NCBI RefSeq assembly: GCF_003171515.1
Contig: NC_089394.1
Location: 1,302,001 to 1,366,000, forward strand
Direction: 5' to 3'
DNA from: Pyrenophora tritici-repentis
Taxonomy: Eukaryota > Ascomycota > Dothideomycetes > Pleosporales > Pleosporaceae
Length of the DNA: 64,000 nucleotides
Shown piece by piece: positions 33,701 to 43,527 of this stretch. The translations under genes were made by a program, and so were the position numbers. The notes beneath the pieces were generated by a model, which made no database searches, was not told the origin of the DNA, and worked only from the letters and a program-made list of their open reading frames with translations. Positions within the stretch are counted from its first letter, which is position 1; every line of letters begins with the position of its first letter.

Positions 33701-34272
33701 TCTTGAATTCTTTCGGAAGTGATCTGATAAGAACGAGTAGTAGTGCAGAGTCCTTGTAAGCTCCGTTGGTGTCGGCGTCTGCTGCTACAAGTTTACGTCG
33801 GTAGTCCTTTAGCTTCTCCCATGATCCAACAATCGTGTTCCCGGATTAAATGTGAACGTTTGAATTCTAGTCATGTATATGTTGGCAGTTGTGGCGTCAG
33901 TTTGGGTGTACTTCTTTTGTAGGTAGGCCCAGAATTGGAAGGCAGTATCGTATTCGTCAATGAGGGCTTGGTCATCCTCGCTAAGCGACCGAAACAAGAG
34001 ATCGATTGCAGTGGCTTCATCTTCTAGGTACTTGTCTCTTTTTTCAATGTTGACGCGGATCTTGGTATGCTTGTCTGTTTCAGCAATTTCCAACTCTTCC
34101 ATAGCCTCCGTTAGTCTACTAGCTGTTGCTATTTGACAGTGCTGTACCAGATTTTTCTCGCAGACATAGAAGACTTTCTTCCCTTAAGCTTGACCTTGTT
34201 TCGGCGAAACCAAGTATCGTGGTTTTCGGCTGTGAGCTGGGGGATCTTCCATTCTTCCTTCTCTGCAGCCAT
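30796..34272 (-). pseudogene. Copia B Gag, protease, integrase and reverse transcriptase N-part
   Basis: Minus-strand reading of the upstream half. Gag begins at ATG 34272 (MAAEKEEWKIPQL). A zinc knuckle C-x2-C-x3-H-x4-C (CFLCDGAHGVRDC) precedes the protease motif AADTGASSHM near 33190. The integrase has the H/C finger, the D of FDIAGPF, AAGTDNAPE and NGPAERNIQ. A Pro/Glu-rich linker follows, then WVFTVKTNLDGTVERFKARLVARG and DTLRLFMATVA of the polymerase, ending LYGLK at the hAT. The frame is broken near 34180, 33840, 31240 and 30890, each fixable by a one- or two-base shift, so this is a decayed polyprotein without many point stops. Small indels, rather than Trp/Gln stops, dominate. Confidence 0.88.
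31592..31770. repeat. 24-bp tandem repeats coding for MEPSP(A/V)E-type units
   Basis: About seven imperfect 24-bp copies in Copia B between integrase and reverse transcriptase. They encode an acidic Pro/Glu/Ser linker of the octapeptide type MEPSPVEL. Copy-number change here would keep the frame. Confidence 0.75.
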
Positions 34273-34296
34273 CTTGTGCGGGTGATGCGGTTGATT

Positions 34297-34352
34297 CGGG
34301 CGATGCGGGCGATGCGGGCGATGCGGGCGATGCGGGCGATGCGGGCGATGTT
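34297..34352. repeat. 9-bp GATGCGGGC tandem repeat
   Basis: Six to seven copies of a 9-bp unit, coding Arg-Pro-His repeats in the same frame just upstream of the chosen Gag ATG at 34272 (open to 34422). It may be leader sequence or an N-terminal extension of Gag. Confidence 0.75.
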
Positions 34353-34584
34353 CTGCGGGTGGTGCAGTCGTTATCGGTTCTCGAGCGTGGAGACGGTGTG
34401 TGTAAGTATGGTTGCGTGTCAACCGCGTTGTACACGACTTTTTCTCTTTTCCGATTCCTGCTTGAATCTAAGTCCTTCGTGACTTGGGTGAGTGTTTTTG
34501 ATTCCTTCTCGAATCTAAGTCCTTCGTGACTTGGTTAGGTGTTTAAAACCAATAACGTTGGGTTAGGCAACCGGGCTCATAACC

Positions 34585-34821
34585 TATTGGAACAAGGTCT
34601 CCTCTGGTGGTATGACTACCATAGGGAACCGAGTAGAGGTATGTTAGGTCACCACGTATTGGATTGAACTACACTAAGAGCTGTTGTTCTGTCTTCTTAT
34701 TATCATGATGATCTGGGGATTTACATGACAGATCATCATTCCGCGTCGGTCCTTCTGCTCGGGCTTACTTCCACGAGCCTCATCCCCGCCGACCTGGACT
34801 GAACCTTACATCTTCTCAACA
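34585..34821 (-). repeat. 5' LTR of Copia B
   Basis: 237 bp, TGTTGAGAAG at its minus-strand start; the GATTG duplication lies outside at 34822-34826 and the primer-binding site inside. Confidence 0.94.
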
Positions 34822-34826
34822 GATTG

Positions 34827-36125
34827 CTTGTTTTATGTTCAGTTGCGGTGCGGTCGAGGATTTCGTATCATGCCACCACAGCCAGCCGCATCGGAACATC
34901 ACAGTGAGTGATTTTGACATCCTCAGCCTCCACACCAGTCCAATCCTTTCCATGTGTGCATAAAATTCGCAAGTAGCTTACCCTGCTGGTTATATGATAC
35001 GATCACACGTTTCAGCACATTCAGCTTAGTCCTTTTACATGTCGGTTGTCACTTCATACCGAGACTTCCAAAGTACCTAGGTATAGCTGGTGAGACTCTT
35101 GGAGATGGAGCTCACGGAGAGCGAAGCAGTGGCAGGAACGTACCGATGAGCCATACTGTTGGATCGCTATGTTAACGAAACGCAAGAGAATCGACATATT
35201 GTACATTGCATCCTCGGAATAGATTGCGATACCTCGAAGATGCCAACTCTACACAACTTGGGATTAATGGTACATTCTAGTCGGATCGACTTAATACCGG
35301 GCCAACGGGGTCCACGGGACCCTCGATAATGCACAGTATAACCTTGGTCTATATCCAGAATCACATATGTCTGCTTCTTTCATTTGGTTCAGCCTGAAAT
35401 TGATACAACTATCAAACACCGTATATCTTGCAGCCTTGCCCATCCCCAATGATTCAGTTGTATCAGATATCGTCTCCGTTCTTGATAATATGTAGGGATG
35501 GTGCTGACTACAACAATTGCGCTTATGTGACTATGTTAAGCCGTGTAACCCTTGTCTTCACCCCTGTAGAGTTTGAGGTTCCCCCGCACTCCCGCCTTGG
35601 TCGTTGTTCTGCCGATCCAGGTGAGTCGGTTGGAAAGATTCCCCATAATGACTATATGCATGTATCTCGCCATTTGAGTTTTGAGATTGACTCCATGCGG
35701 TCAGATATGCCATCTCATACGATCAAGGTGGGACCGGCTCTCCTTCAGCATTCCCGTCGCCAGCGCATTCATGCGCAACATCGAGCTTGGGCGGACGTTG
35801 TGTGCCGTTATCCGATCTGCTATATTTCTCGATCGCTATTTGTATGAGGCCGAAACTTACAAGAGATATACATGTGAAATGACTGAGTTATGGAATTTCA
35901 GCTATACCGGGCCGGCGTTAATAGAAGTTGGGGCCTTCAATATATGCCGTGCTGACTTATTAATTTTTGGTGACCGCATCATGAAGACTTTGGGCCTGTG
36001 GTCTTTTCGTAGCAGGGACTTGATGACCAAATCCGATGTTGTTTGCATGTGAACGGCGTAAGCTCTGGCAGTTGTTCCGATTCGTCTGATGTATACGGAC
36101 ATCCGCAGTGGGACCGGAAAGTCAC
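34827..36125. other. Region without a supported gene
   Basis: Two overlapping plus-strand open frames of 120-140 codons (35428-35847 and 35681-36052) have no recognisable domain and no convincing introns. I do not call them genes. This is probably intergenic or relict sequence between Copia B and hAT 2. Confidence 0.4.
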
Positions 36126-36235
36126 GCAGAGCCCATACATGGGCAAATCGTTTTTAAATCGTTTTGGCAAACCTTAAAACGTTAACGCGTTTAAGCAAAA
36201 ATCCTTATAACGTTAAAGCGTTTAACGATATAAAC

Positions 36236-36596
36236 TGTTGAGACAAAAAGTGAACACTCTTTGCCACTGCGTTGATTGGTATAGATACCTTTCTAACACA
36301 CCCCCGCAATCAAGGCAGGGGGACAAAGTAATGCGAGCGGTTTGCGACTCTGGCTCTGGCGCTGGCCCTACTCGGCGCTGGCCCTCTTGCTCTGGCCCTC
36401 TTGCTCTAGCTCTGGCGCTGGCCCTGCTTGGCGCTGGCCCTCTTGCTCTGGCAAATCGGCTGTGGTCACTCACCCAACAAGCAGTCCATCACGAACCTGC
36501 TGATGCGCTGAAAGCGGCCCCGGGCTCATAACCTGTTGAGACAAAAAGTGAACACTCTTTGCCACTGCGTTGATTGGTATAGATACCTTTCTAACA
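36236..36596 (-). mobile_element. TRIM/SMART-like miniature LTR retrotransposon
   Basis: Two identical 63-bp LTRs (36236-36298 and 36534-36596; TGTTGAGACA...TTTCTAACA) enclose only 235 bp. A perfect 5-bp target duplication TAAAC flanks it (36231-36235, 36597-36601). On the minus strand the right LTR is followed at once by GGTTATGAGCCCGG, the initiator-tRNA half primer-binding site also used by Copia B, and a purine tract GCGGGGGTG abuts the left LTR. There is no coding capacity for any retrotransposon protein; the interior is made of repeated GCGCTGGCCCTC-type units. It must depend on proteins of a Copia-like helper. It lies between the transposase stop and the left end of hAT 2. Confidence 0.93.
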
Positions 36597-36641
36597 TAAA
36601 CGATATAAAAACGATATAAGATACATCATGCCAAGACCGGG

Positions 36642-39138
36642 TTATGTCCATTCTAGAATCTCCTCTACCTCATCCCCTATCATCTCTGCTTCGTCATCTT
36701 GCTCTGGTTCCATTGGTAGACCCATTCCGTTGAGAGAACACGGTTTTATGTGGCCTTCCCTAAGCCAACTGCCAATGCACTCGATCTTCTCAATGTTGGC
36801 GCAAGTGAGCCTCGACCGATCCCATGAACAGGTTCTTCTTGCACCTGAGAATGTTCTCTCTGGCTCGGACGACTCTGCAGCGATAGAAAGAATAGAGATA
36901 GCCATGTTGCTTAGCCTAGGGTAGCGCTGCCGTTGCTCCGATCGGCACCACCATTCAAGAGGGCTACAGTCGATTTGTATTACTGGACTTTCTGCGAAAA
37001 TTTTAAGATCGTCGCTGTTTGATTGATCTGCCGCCGCAACTGACATCTGTTGTAGAATCTGATCGAGAACGGCACCGCGTTGCTTTAAAGGAGGAGCCAT
37101 TTGTTGAGAAGCTGTAGGGCTAGCTAAAGGCAAAGCGTCCTTAAACTCATTCACCCAAAAGTTTTGAGCAGCGTTAATAGCAGACTCCGCAACAATCAAT
37201 CGGATCGGCATGATTGCTTCCTATCTAGGTTAAAGGCTGCCTAATGAAGTAATTCTTTAACCTATATAGGAATCAATCATGTCAATCGATTGATTGTTGC
37301 GGAGTCTGGTTAATAGCTGGTTCGTACCATTCGGCTGGCCAGTTCTTCTTGAGATATGCTGCTCTACTTGCGGGATTTAGAAGAATAGCGGAAGCGTACA
37401 CCGGAACCTGATCAGTCATGTTGTAGTACTTCTCAAGTACGAACCAGCCCATCTCGATCGATCGAACCATGCGAAGGTCCTCATTTTCATCTTTAGAGTA
37501 ATGTATCTATAAAGCTGTTAACCGAAGACTTAAAGTTCGGATAACACGTTAATGCTTACCTTTTGCTGCTCATAGTGGACTAAAAGAGAGTCCATAATCA
37601 AAAGAGATTGAGAGATAGACGATTTATCTCCCTCCGCGTATAGCGTTGCTGATGCAAATGGTTGTAAAAATGTATGTGCTTTTTGTAGTATATCCCAGTC
37701 GTCAGAAGTAAGACGGATCTCGTTAAGGTGTTTCTCGTTATCGTGCATAAAGACCTTAATTGCAGCCATCTTCTTAATAGCCCGATCCATAACTGAGTAC
37801 CATGAAGACCACCGAGTCTGATTGTCAATCCCTAAGCGGAGGCCTACCTTGCGATCCCACTCTGCTGCATGTATACTTGAGTTGCGCAGCCAGACACATA
37901 GTTGATGTAATTTGCGTAGTGTAGAGATGTTCTCAATACCACAAAAGTCCTCATCAACAGACCCATGGCTATCAACGCTGCGTCTTCGGCGAGACAACCT
38001 TTGTCTCTGTGAGGTTTGTGGAACAGCTTGGGCTTGGGCTCTAGGGTTTCTCTGTCGAGAAGTAAGAACGCTTGAAAACTCTGCGAGAAGCTCTTCCCCA
38101 TAACATCCGTTACGGCGTCGAGAGCAGCGGTAAGAGCCTCCTTAGAGGATGCAAGCAGGAATGCCTGCAAGGATAAATTGATAATATGACCGATACATCG
38201 GATACGGCGCTCTTTAGCAGTAAATTTAACCTTGTTAATATTAGCACCATCGCGTAACTTAAGCAGCGAAGGCCGATTTTTATATTAAAAGCCATGCTTA
38301 CGTTGTGCTTAGTTCGAAGGAGGGTTTCAAGATGCTCCAAACAGGTATCGTTAGATGTTGCGTTATCACCCGTATGCCAGCCAACTCTAGACTGTATCCC
38401 ATATTCCTCGAGGGTTTGAAGAAGTAAGTGCGCTTGCTGTTCTCCAGAGTGGCTGTAACGACATTCTGGCAGTCCTAAAAGAGCCTTCTGAAGCTTATAT
38501 TCGTGATCGACCCACTGTGCGCATACAGCAAGGAGAGATGAACGGAACGGTGATGTCCAGAGATCGGTTGATATGTGGATAGGACTCACAGCCGTCGATA
38601 AGCTGCCTTTAATTACATGGCCTTTATAAAGCTGATAATTCGAGGCGATAAGACGTACGGCTGTACGTCGACTTGTGATAAGCTGGTCTTCAATAAATGG
38701 ATTGCAAGCAAGCGCTAGATCCCTCATTTCAGACCATTCGATTGATGAAAAGGCTATTCGACGTCGAGTCAGAAGACCGACAAGCGCATCGCGATACCCT
38801 TGTTCATTGAAGGCGTTGCGGATAATTGTCTGATCAGAGACAGTCCTAAACACTGAAGTGATAGCTGGTTGCGACGACGAAGAAGAAGTTTGCGAGGGCT
38901 GAGAAGACTCTGACGTTGTATGATATGCTAGAACATGGTGGATAGAGTTTACTCGGTGACTGCTAAACCATGAGCGACAGCGTTTGCACACATACTGCTT
39001 TTTCAAACGCTGGCGCTTTGCATTGCTGGTGTTACAGACAGTTTCGGTTCGTATAACAGCGTCAAAGTGTGGCGGCGTTGCGGGTCTTCGCGACGGTGGC
39101 GTTGATATCGCACTTGCTGACAAGGTATTCGATGACAT
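36642..39138 (-). pseudogene. hAT 2 transposase, frameshifted and split by a MITE
   Basis: Reading starts at ATG 39138. A BED-like Cys/His finger (YVCKRCRSWF...HHVLAYH) comes first, then HISTDLWTSP and GWHTGDNATSND, the two catalytic Asp motifs of hAT transposases. The conserved dimerisation end (SNMAISILSIAAESSEPERTFSGA, then LTCANIEKIECIGSWLREG) finishes at 36642. Frameshifts lie near 38278 (in an A-run) and 38097 (in a G-run). A probable 53-bp intron lies at 37507-37559. The MITE at 37181-37308 interrupts the codons between EPAIN and AAQNF; taking it out with one duplication restores the frame. The gene is not functional as it stands. Confidence 0.88.
37181..37308 (-). mobile_element. hAT-type MITE, short class, copy 1
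   Basis: 128 bp with inverted ends CAGACTCCGCAACAATCAAT and an 8-bp duplication GTTAATAG (37173-37180, 37309-37316). One base differs from the reverse complement of the copy at 53722-53849. Inserted in the coding part of the hAT 2 transposase. Confidence 0.94.
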
Positions 39139-39512
39139 AACGATAATAGATGCTATAGATAATGGATTTGTTGAGATTTCAGGTTAGTGGGGAGTGGTTG
39201 CAGAGTTTTTGAGATGCAAAGGTGGGGTGCTTGGCGCCAAGCCTCTTATAGCGTTTTTAAATCGTTCACGCGTTTAAGGATTTTCTTAAACGCGTGAACA
39301 GTTTAAGCTGTTAAAGCGTTTTAAAACGTTTTAAGCTAAAACGTTTTACGCAAACGCGTTAAGCTGCCCATGTATGGCAGAGCCTCACCCACAGCGCGCG
39401 CCGTCGTGGCAAACGTTTCGATTCTCGGTGCATTGTTTTGCCGGTGTAGAATGCGTGTGTTCGTGCCGCGGATTCTAAGGAAGCCGCGACCATGAAGATA
39501 TAGTTGCGACAT

Positions 39513-41145
39513 AAGAGAAGCTGCGATGCCGTCGGCACAGGTGGCGCTGGAGGAGGCTAAGCTCCGCTTTGCGGTTCACCTACGCACGATAGACGACAAG
39601 CACCCACTTACTAATAGAACTACACTGCCACTAGTCATACGAGGACGCGCAGCGGGCAACCGACGGATACCAAGATCGAAGGTTCAGCGCGTAGCACAAC
39701 TGCTACCCGCCACACCCCGAAACGTCCTAGCCAGCCCTCACTTTTCAGACGGGTCGAGGCAGGATCCAACGCAAGGGCAAGGAAAGGACATTGCTGCCCA
39801 GAATTTCACCATCTGGTGGGAGTCTCTTGGACAGGAGACAATCACTGTCTTCTCAGACGGGTCTGAACAACAAATCAACGGTACAAGGGTGGTCACTTAC
39901 GGGTACGCTATATACCAGGGCCAGGCCGCCGTGGCGACTGGACAAGGTTCACTAAATGCCCTTAGCCACGTCTTCGATGCGGAGGCTATAGGCGCGTGCA
40001 GAGGACTCAAACACGCACTACAACTCTCACTGCCTAGCCAGAGGGAGATCGTACTTTGCATAGACAGCACTTCGGTAATATGGGGCATACGCGGAACCGC
40101 CCCTACCTCCTCCCAATGGGCGTTCCTCCAAATCCATGGAGCTATGGAGGCCTACAACGTGAAAACGCGGTGGGCGCCGGGACACATGAAGATTGTTGGA
40201 AACGAACTCGCCGACCAGCTGGCTGACAACGAGGCCAAAGACCCGCACCAGCCATACGGCATGGCCGCCTCCCCACAAGATCCGGTATACGAACAGTAGG
40301 CCGCCGCCTCCTCGAACATACAAGGGACACTTGGTGGAAGGATAAGAGCAGTAGGCTATCAGCATGGTACACGCAATGGCAGCTGCCATACGATACTAGG
40401 CGCACGCCCGCAGCGCTATGGCTACCCGAAGGATACTCGCGAAAGTCCTTATGATACGCTCAACGCATGGCGACTTTGAATGGTACCACCGAAAATTCAA
40501 CCACGAGGATACCTCGAATTGCCTATGCGGCAGGCCCAAGACGCCAGAACACCTAGTGTTCTGCAAGAGAGCCACAACACACTTCAAGAAGTGGCCTCTA
40601 CGCCCCATCGTGCCCCCTCGCACAAGACAGGAAGGCCTAGCGTACCTCGCGCAATTAATAGACCAGCCACAAGAGTTCGAGACCTTCGTGAAGGTAACGA
40701 ACTCCTTCTATGACGAGTGATTTCTATTTTTGAATTTCACAAAGACCCGCTGAATTCCTTGGCATTATTCAGTGTAGGATTCGCGGCAAAACGCCGCATA
40801 GATGCCACAACCCACACGCTCTCTCTCAAACCTTTTATTATATCTCTAATTGCCTCTTGTTACTTTTTCGTTTCTCTCTCTAAAAAGCAGTTACTGTACT
40901 GCATCGATCAAAGGCGCAAGCCACGAAATACTAGAATATTGTAGGAAAACGGCTTCAAATGGCGGGAGTCCTTTTCACGAACATGTATATAGGCAGGACA
41001 TCACTCCCCTTAGATACAAAACACCTAGGAATAGGTTCCACGAGGCAAGTGCGACAACACTATAAGACCACGGCGGGACCCGCCCGAATACCCTATGGGA
41101 GGTTACAGATAGGGCGTTAAACCACAATCAACATCAACATCAACA
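39513..41145 (+). mobile_element. 5'-truncated Tad1-like LINE, copy 1
   Basis: 1,633 bp flanked by a perfect 15-bp target duplication ATATAGTTGCGACAT (39498-39512 and 41146-41160). It begins in the middle of ORF2, just upstream of RNase H, and ends in a short CAACAT-type repeat tail rather than poly(A). 5' truncation plus a long irregular duplication is the signature of target-primed reverse transcription. The first 125 bp match the LINE at the right edge of the window (63876-64000) with three transitions. Confidence 0.95.
39526..40720 (+). pseudogene. LINE ORF2 fragment: RNase H and C-terminal zinc motif
   Basis: The first open block (39526-40299) contains an RNase H domain: TVFSDGSEQ, FDAEAIGACRGL, CIDSTSVIWGI and APGHMKIVGNELADQLA give the expected D, E, D and late H/D residues. 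Frameshifts near 40297 and 40430 separate it from the tail (to 40720), which has the Cys-rich ending CLCGRPKTPEHLVFC common in LINE ORF2 proteins. Upstream endonuclease and polymerase are absent through 5' truncation, so it is dead on arrival. Confidence 0.9.
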
Positions 41146-41267
41146 ATATAGTTGCGACATGGAAACCACCATCCATAAGTCAGTGAGTTCTAACCTGAGA
41201 TCAGGATCTTCGTCTTACTGCCAGTCCCACTTCTGTACTGCTCGGACTTGCAGATCACTTCCCCAAT

Positions 41268-43265
41268 ATGGAGAATTGGACCCCTACCCCGTCAGATTCG
41301 GTGAAGGAAAGCATTGCTACCGCAGTGGACTCGGAAAGAGACCTGCGACCCGCTGCAGAGGTGTTTGAGGTCCAGGAAGAGTCCTCTGCTATTAAATTAA
41401 CAAAGGCCCGATTCCTGCTTGTACTAATGGGACTGGTGATGGCAATATTCCTTATAAGATGTGACGTCATCCCGAAACGGGGGTTCCGTATACTGACAGT
41501 GTTTCTTACAGGCTTCTCTGGACAATGTATGCATCTTACCGATCAAAACTTCTGATAAGCTTACTTACCGAACCACTAGACAATCATAACCACGGCTATT
41601 CCTGCCATCACTGATGAGTTCCACTCTCTGCAAGACATCGGATGGTATGGCTCTTCTTTTTTCGTCACTACCGCTGCGACTCAAGCTCTCTGGGGTCGAC
41701 TTTACACGTTCTTCCCGTTGAAATGGACCTATTTGTTGTCAATTTTTCTCTTCGAGGTGGGTAGCACAATATGTGGTATGTTACCTTCACCCCCGGCGTT
41801 CGCACCACTGTTTAGGGAACGACATTAACGCATATCCCCTAGGTGCTGCTCCAACATCTAAAGCCCTGATTATTGGGCATGCAATTTGCGGCGTTGGAGC
41901 TGCAGGCCTTTTCGCAGGCTCATACACTATCATCGCTGCCTTGGTTACGCCTTCCGAACGTCCAAAGTACAGCGGCTTAATTGGCGGTGCATATGGCTTG
42001 GCAAGTGTCGTCGGACCGCTGATAGGTGGTGCTTTCACTAGCAACGTAACCTGGCGATGGTGGTGAGTATCCTCGGTTCTTATATCCGCCCATCGTGCAC
42101 TTGCTAACAAAGCCAAGTTTCTACATTAACCTACCCGTCGGAGGTGTCGCCGCCGCATTTATTCTGTTTTTCTTTGGAAATGAACCACCTAAGACTCGTC
42201 CTAACTGGCGTGGCATGCTTCGTCGAATGGACCTTCTTGGTATGACTCTGATTGTCGGCGCTTGTGTCTGCTTTGTTCTCGCTATGCAATGGGGTGGTAT
42301 CTCAAAAGCCTGGAACAGTGGCGCTGTAATCGGCACCCTGGTGGCTTTTGTTGTATGCCTGGCTTTGTTTATAGCCGTGCAGGTGTGGCAGAGAGAAAAT
42401 GCCATGATAAACACTATCATCATCAAGAGAAGGACTATGTACGCTGGTTGTATCTTCGGGCTGCTGTAGGTCTCGAGTTCGTGTGATTGATGAAAGCCAT
42501 TGCTAACCACCCGTCAGTATCAACGCTTCATTCTTAGTAGCGTTCTACTATGTTCCTATCTACTTCTAATCTGTCCAGGGCATCTCGGTTTCCCAGAGTG
42601 GCATTCGTACTGTGCCATTCATCATCGCCGTCACAGCCTGTGTAGTCCTAGTCGGGCAAGCCCTGGCTAAGACTGGCCTTGCATATCCATGGATGATCGC
42701 AGGTGGAGCGATGACGTGTGCAGGATGTGGCCTGCTCTATACTCTCGACGTTGACTCGTCCACTGGCATCTGGATCGGCTATCAGATTTTTACAGGTCTT
42801 GGGGTCGGTATAAGCTTCCAGGTTCCCACCATGCTCCTCCAATCTACGACTAAGGAAAGTGACGTAGCACTAGCGACCGCCACGCTCTTGTGTAAGTTTT
42901 GAATTTCTATGGCCATTACTATGTCCAGTTTACTGATGTTTGCGACAGTCTTTCAAACCACCGCTAGCGCATTCGGCATAGCTGGCGCACAAACGGCCTT
43001 CCAGAACATCCTTGCCAAGCAACTCCGTATCAACGCCCCTGATCTTAATCCTGAGATCGTTTTGAGGGCAGGAGCATCAGAGCTTAGAAGAGTCGTACCT
43101 GCGAGATTCCTACCAGTTGTGCTCAAGTCGTACATCGAGGGTTTCAGAGGCACCATGGTTGTGGCTATTGCGTTGGCTGGCGCAGCTTTCATTGTGTCCT
43201 TTGGCATTCGGATGGCCGATATGAAAAGGACTGCCGCTCTGGAAGGCCAAGATAAGCGAGCCTGA
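41268..43265 (+). pseudogene. MFS transporter, DHA2 (14-helix drug:H+ antiporter type), disabled
   Basis: Seven-exon model: 41268-41453, 41512-41526, 41580-41775, 41843-42062, 42118-42465, 42518-42891, 42949-43265. The encoded protein has a hydrophilic N-terminus, then [23 protein letters not shown] helix 1 with motif [17 protein letters not shown], motif C ([15 protein letters not shown]) and FYINLPVGG, all typical of the DHA2 family. Two defects are seen. The exon 6 codon for Gln in YFQSVQG is TAA (42567-42569), and the expected intron 1 donor GTAAGA reads ATAAGA at 41454. Both are CpA-to-TpA changes, on opposite strands. A LINE sits about 120 bp before the ATG. Otherwise the frame is conserved, so inactivation looks recent. 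It would have exported a small molecule or toxin at the plasma membrane. Confidence 0.82.
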
Positions 43266-43527
43266 TTTGTTATATTTCCACTAACTATATTAAGCGTTTG
43301 AATTAGGGGGATGGTAATTTTGGGTATCCTTTGACCGTTCCGCACTGGAGCTAGCCAGTAAGACACATGTTCAATTTGTATCGCTCATAGAAGATTGTAT
43401 CATCAAATAGAATTGAGCGCCCAATACAAGTGGATGGCATGGTGATGAGAGTATGATGCGTCTGATGAAGTGACTGCATACCGAGGTAGATTTGTGGCAG
43501 GCTCCTTGTGGTTAGCGCATCCGCCTA

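Larger units (their letters stand above)
26694..34821 (-). mobile_element. Copia LTR retrotransposon B, split by a hAT element
   Basis: LTRs at 26694-26930 and 34585-34821 (about 237 bp, apparently identical) with a 5-bp target duplication GATTG (26689-26693, 34822-34826). On the minus strand the right LTR is the 5' one. A primer-binding site GGTTATGAGCCC (34573-34584) abuts it and a purine tract TGAGGGGAG abuts the 3' LTR at 26931-26939. Gag, protease, integrase, reverse transcriptase and RNase H follow in Copia order, with several frameshifts. A 2,731-bp hAT element plus its 8-bp duplication sits inside the reverse transcriptase. Without the hAT the element is about 5.4 kb. Confidence 0.95.
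36134..39376 (-). mobile_element. hAT DNA transposon 2, decayed, with two nested elements
   Basis: Inverted ends CATACATGGGCA / TGCCCATGTATG and an 8-bp duplication GCAGAGCC (36126-36133, 39377-39384). Both ends carry many copies of GCGTTTAA / AACGCGTT-type motifs (36146-36235 and 39245-39365), typical subterminal transposase-binding repeats. The minus-strand transposase gene is frameshifted. Inside are a 128-bp MITE (37181-37308) and a 361-bp mini LTR element (36236-36596). The ends and sequence differ from hAT 1, so it is another family. Confidence 0.92.

Noticed and set aside
35428..36052. Two overlapping 120-140 codon plus-strand frames between Copia B and hAT 2
   Set aside because: No family resemblance, no signal peptide and no intron evidence; too weak for a gene call.
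41454..41511. Genuine AT-AC (U12-type) intron in the MFS gene
   Set aside because: The acceptor is a normal TTACAG with a pyrimidine tract, and ATAAGA lacks the U12 donor ATATCC; a mutated GT donor is simpler.
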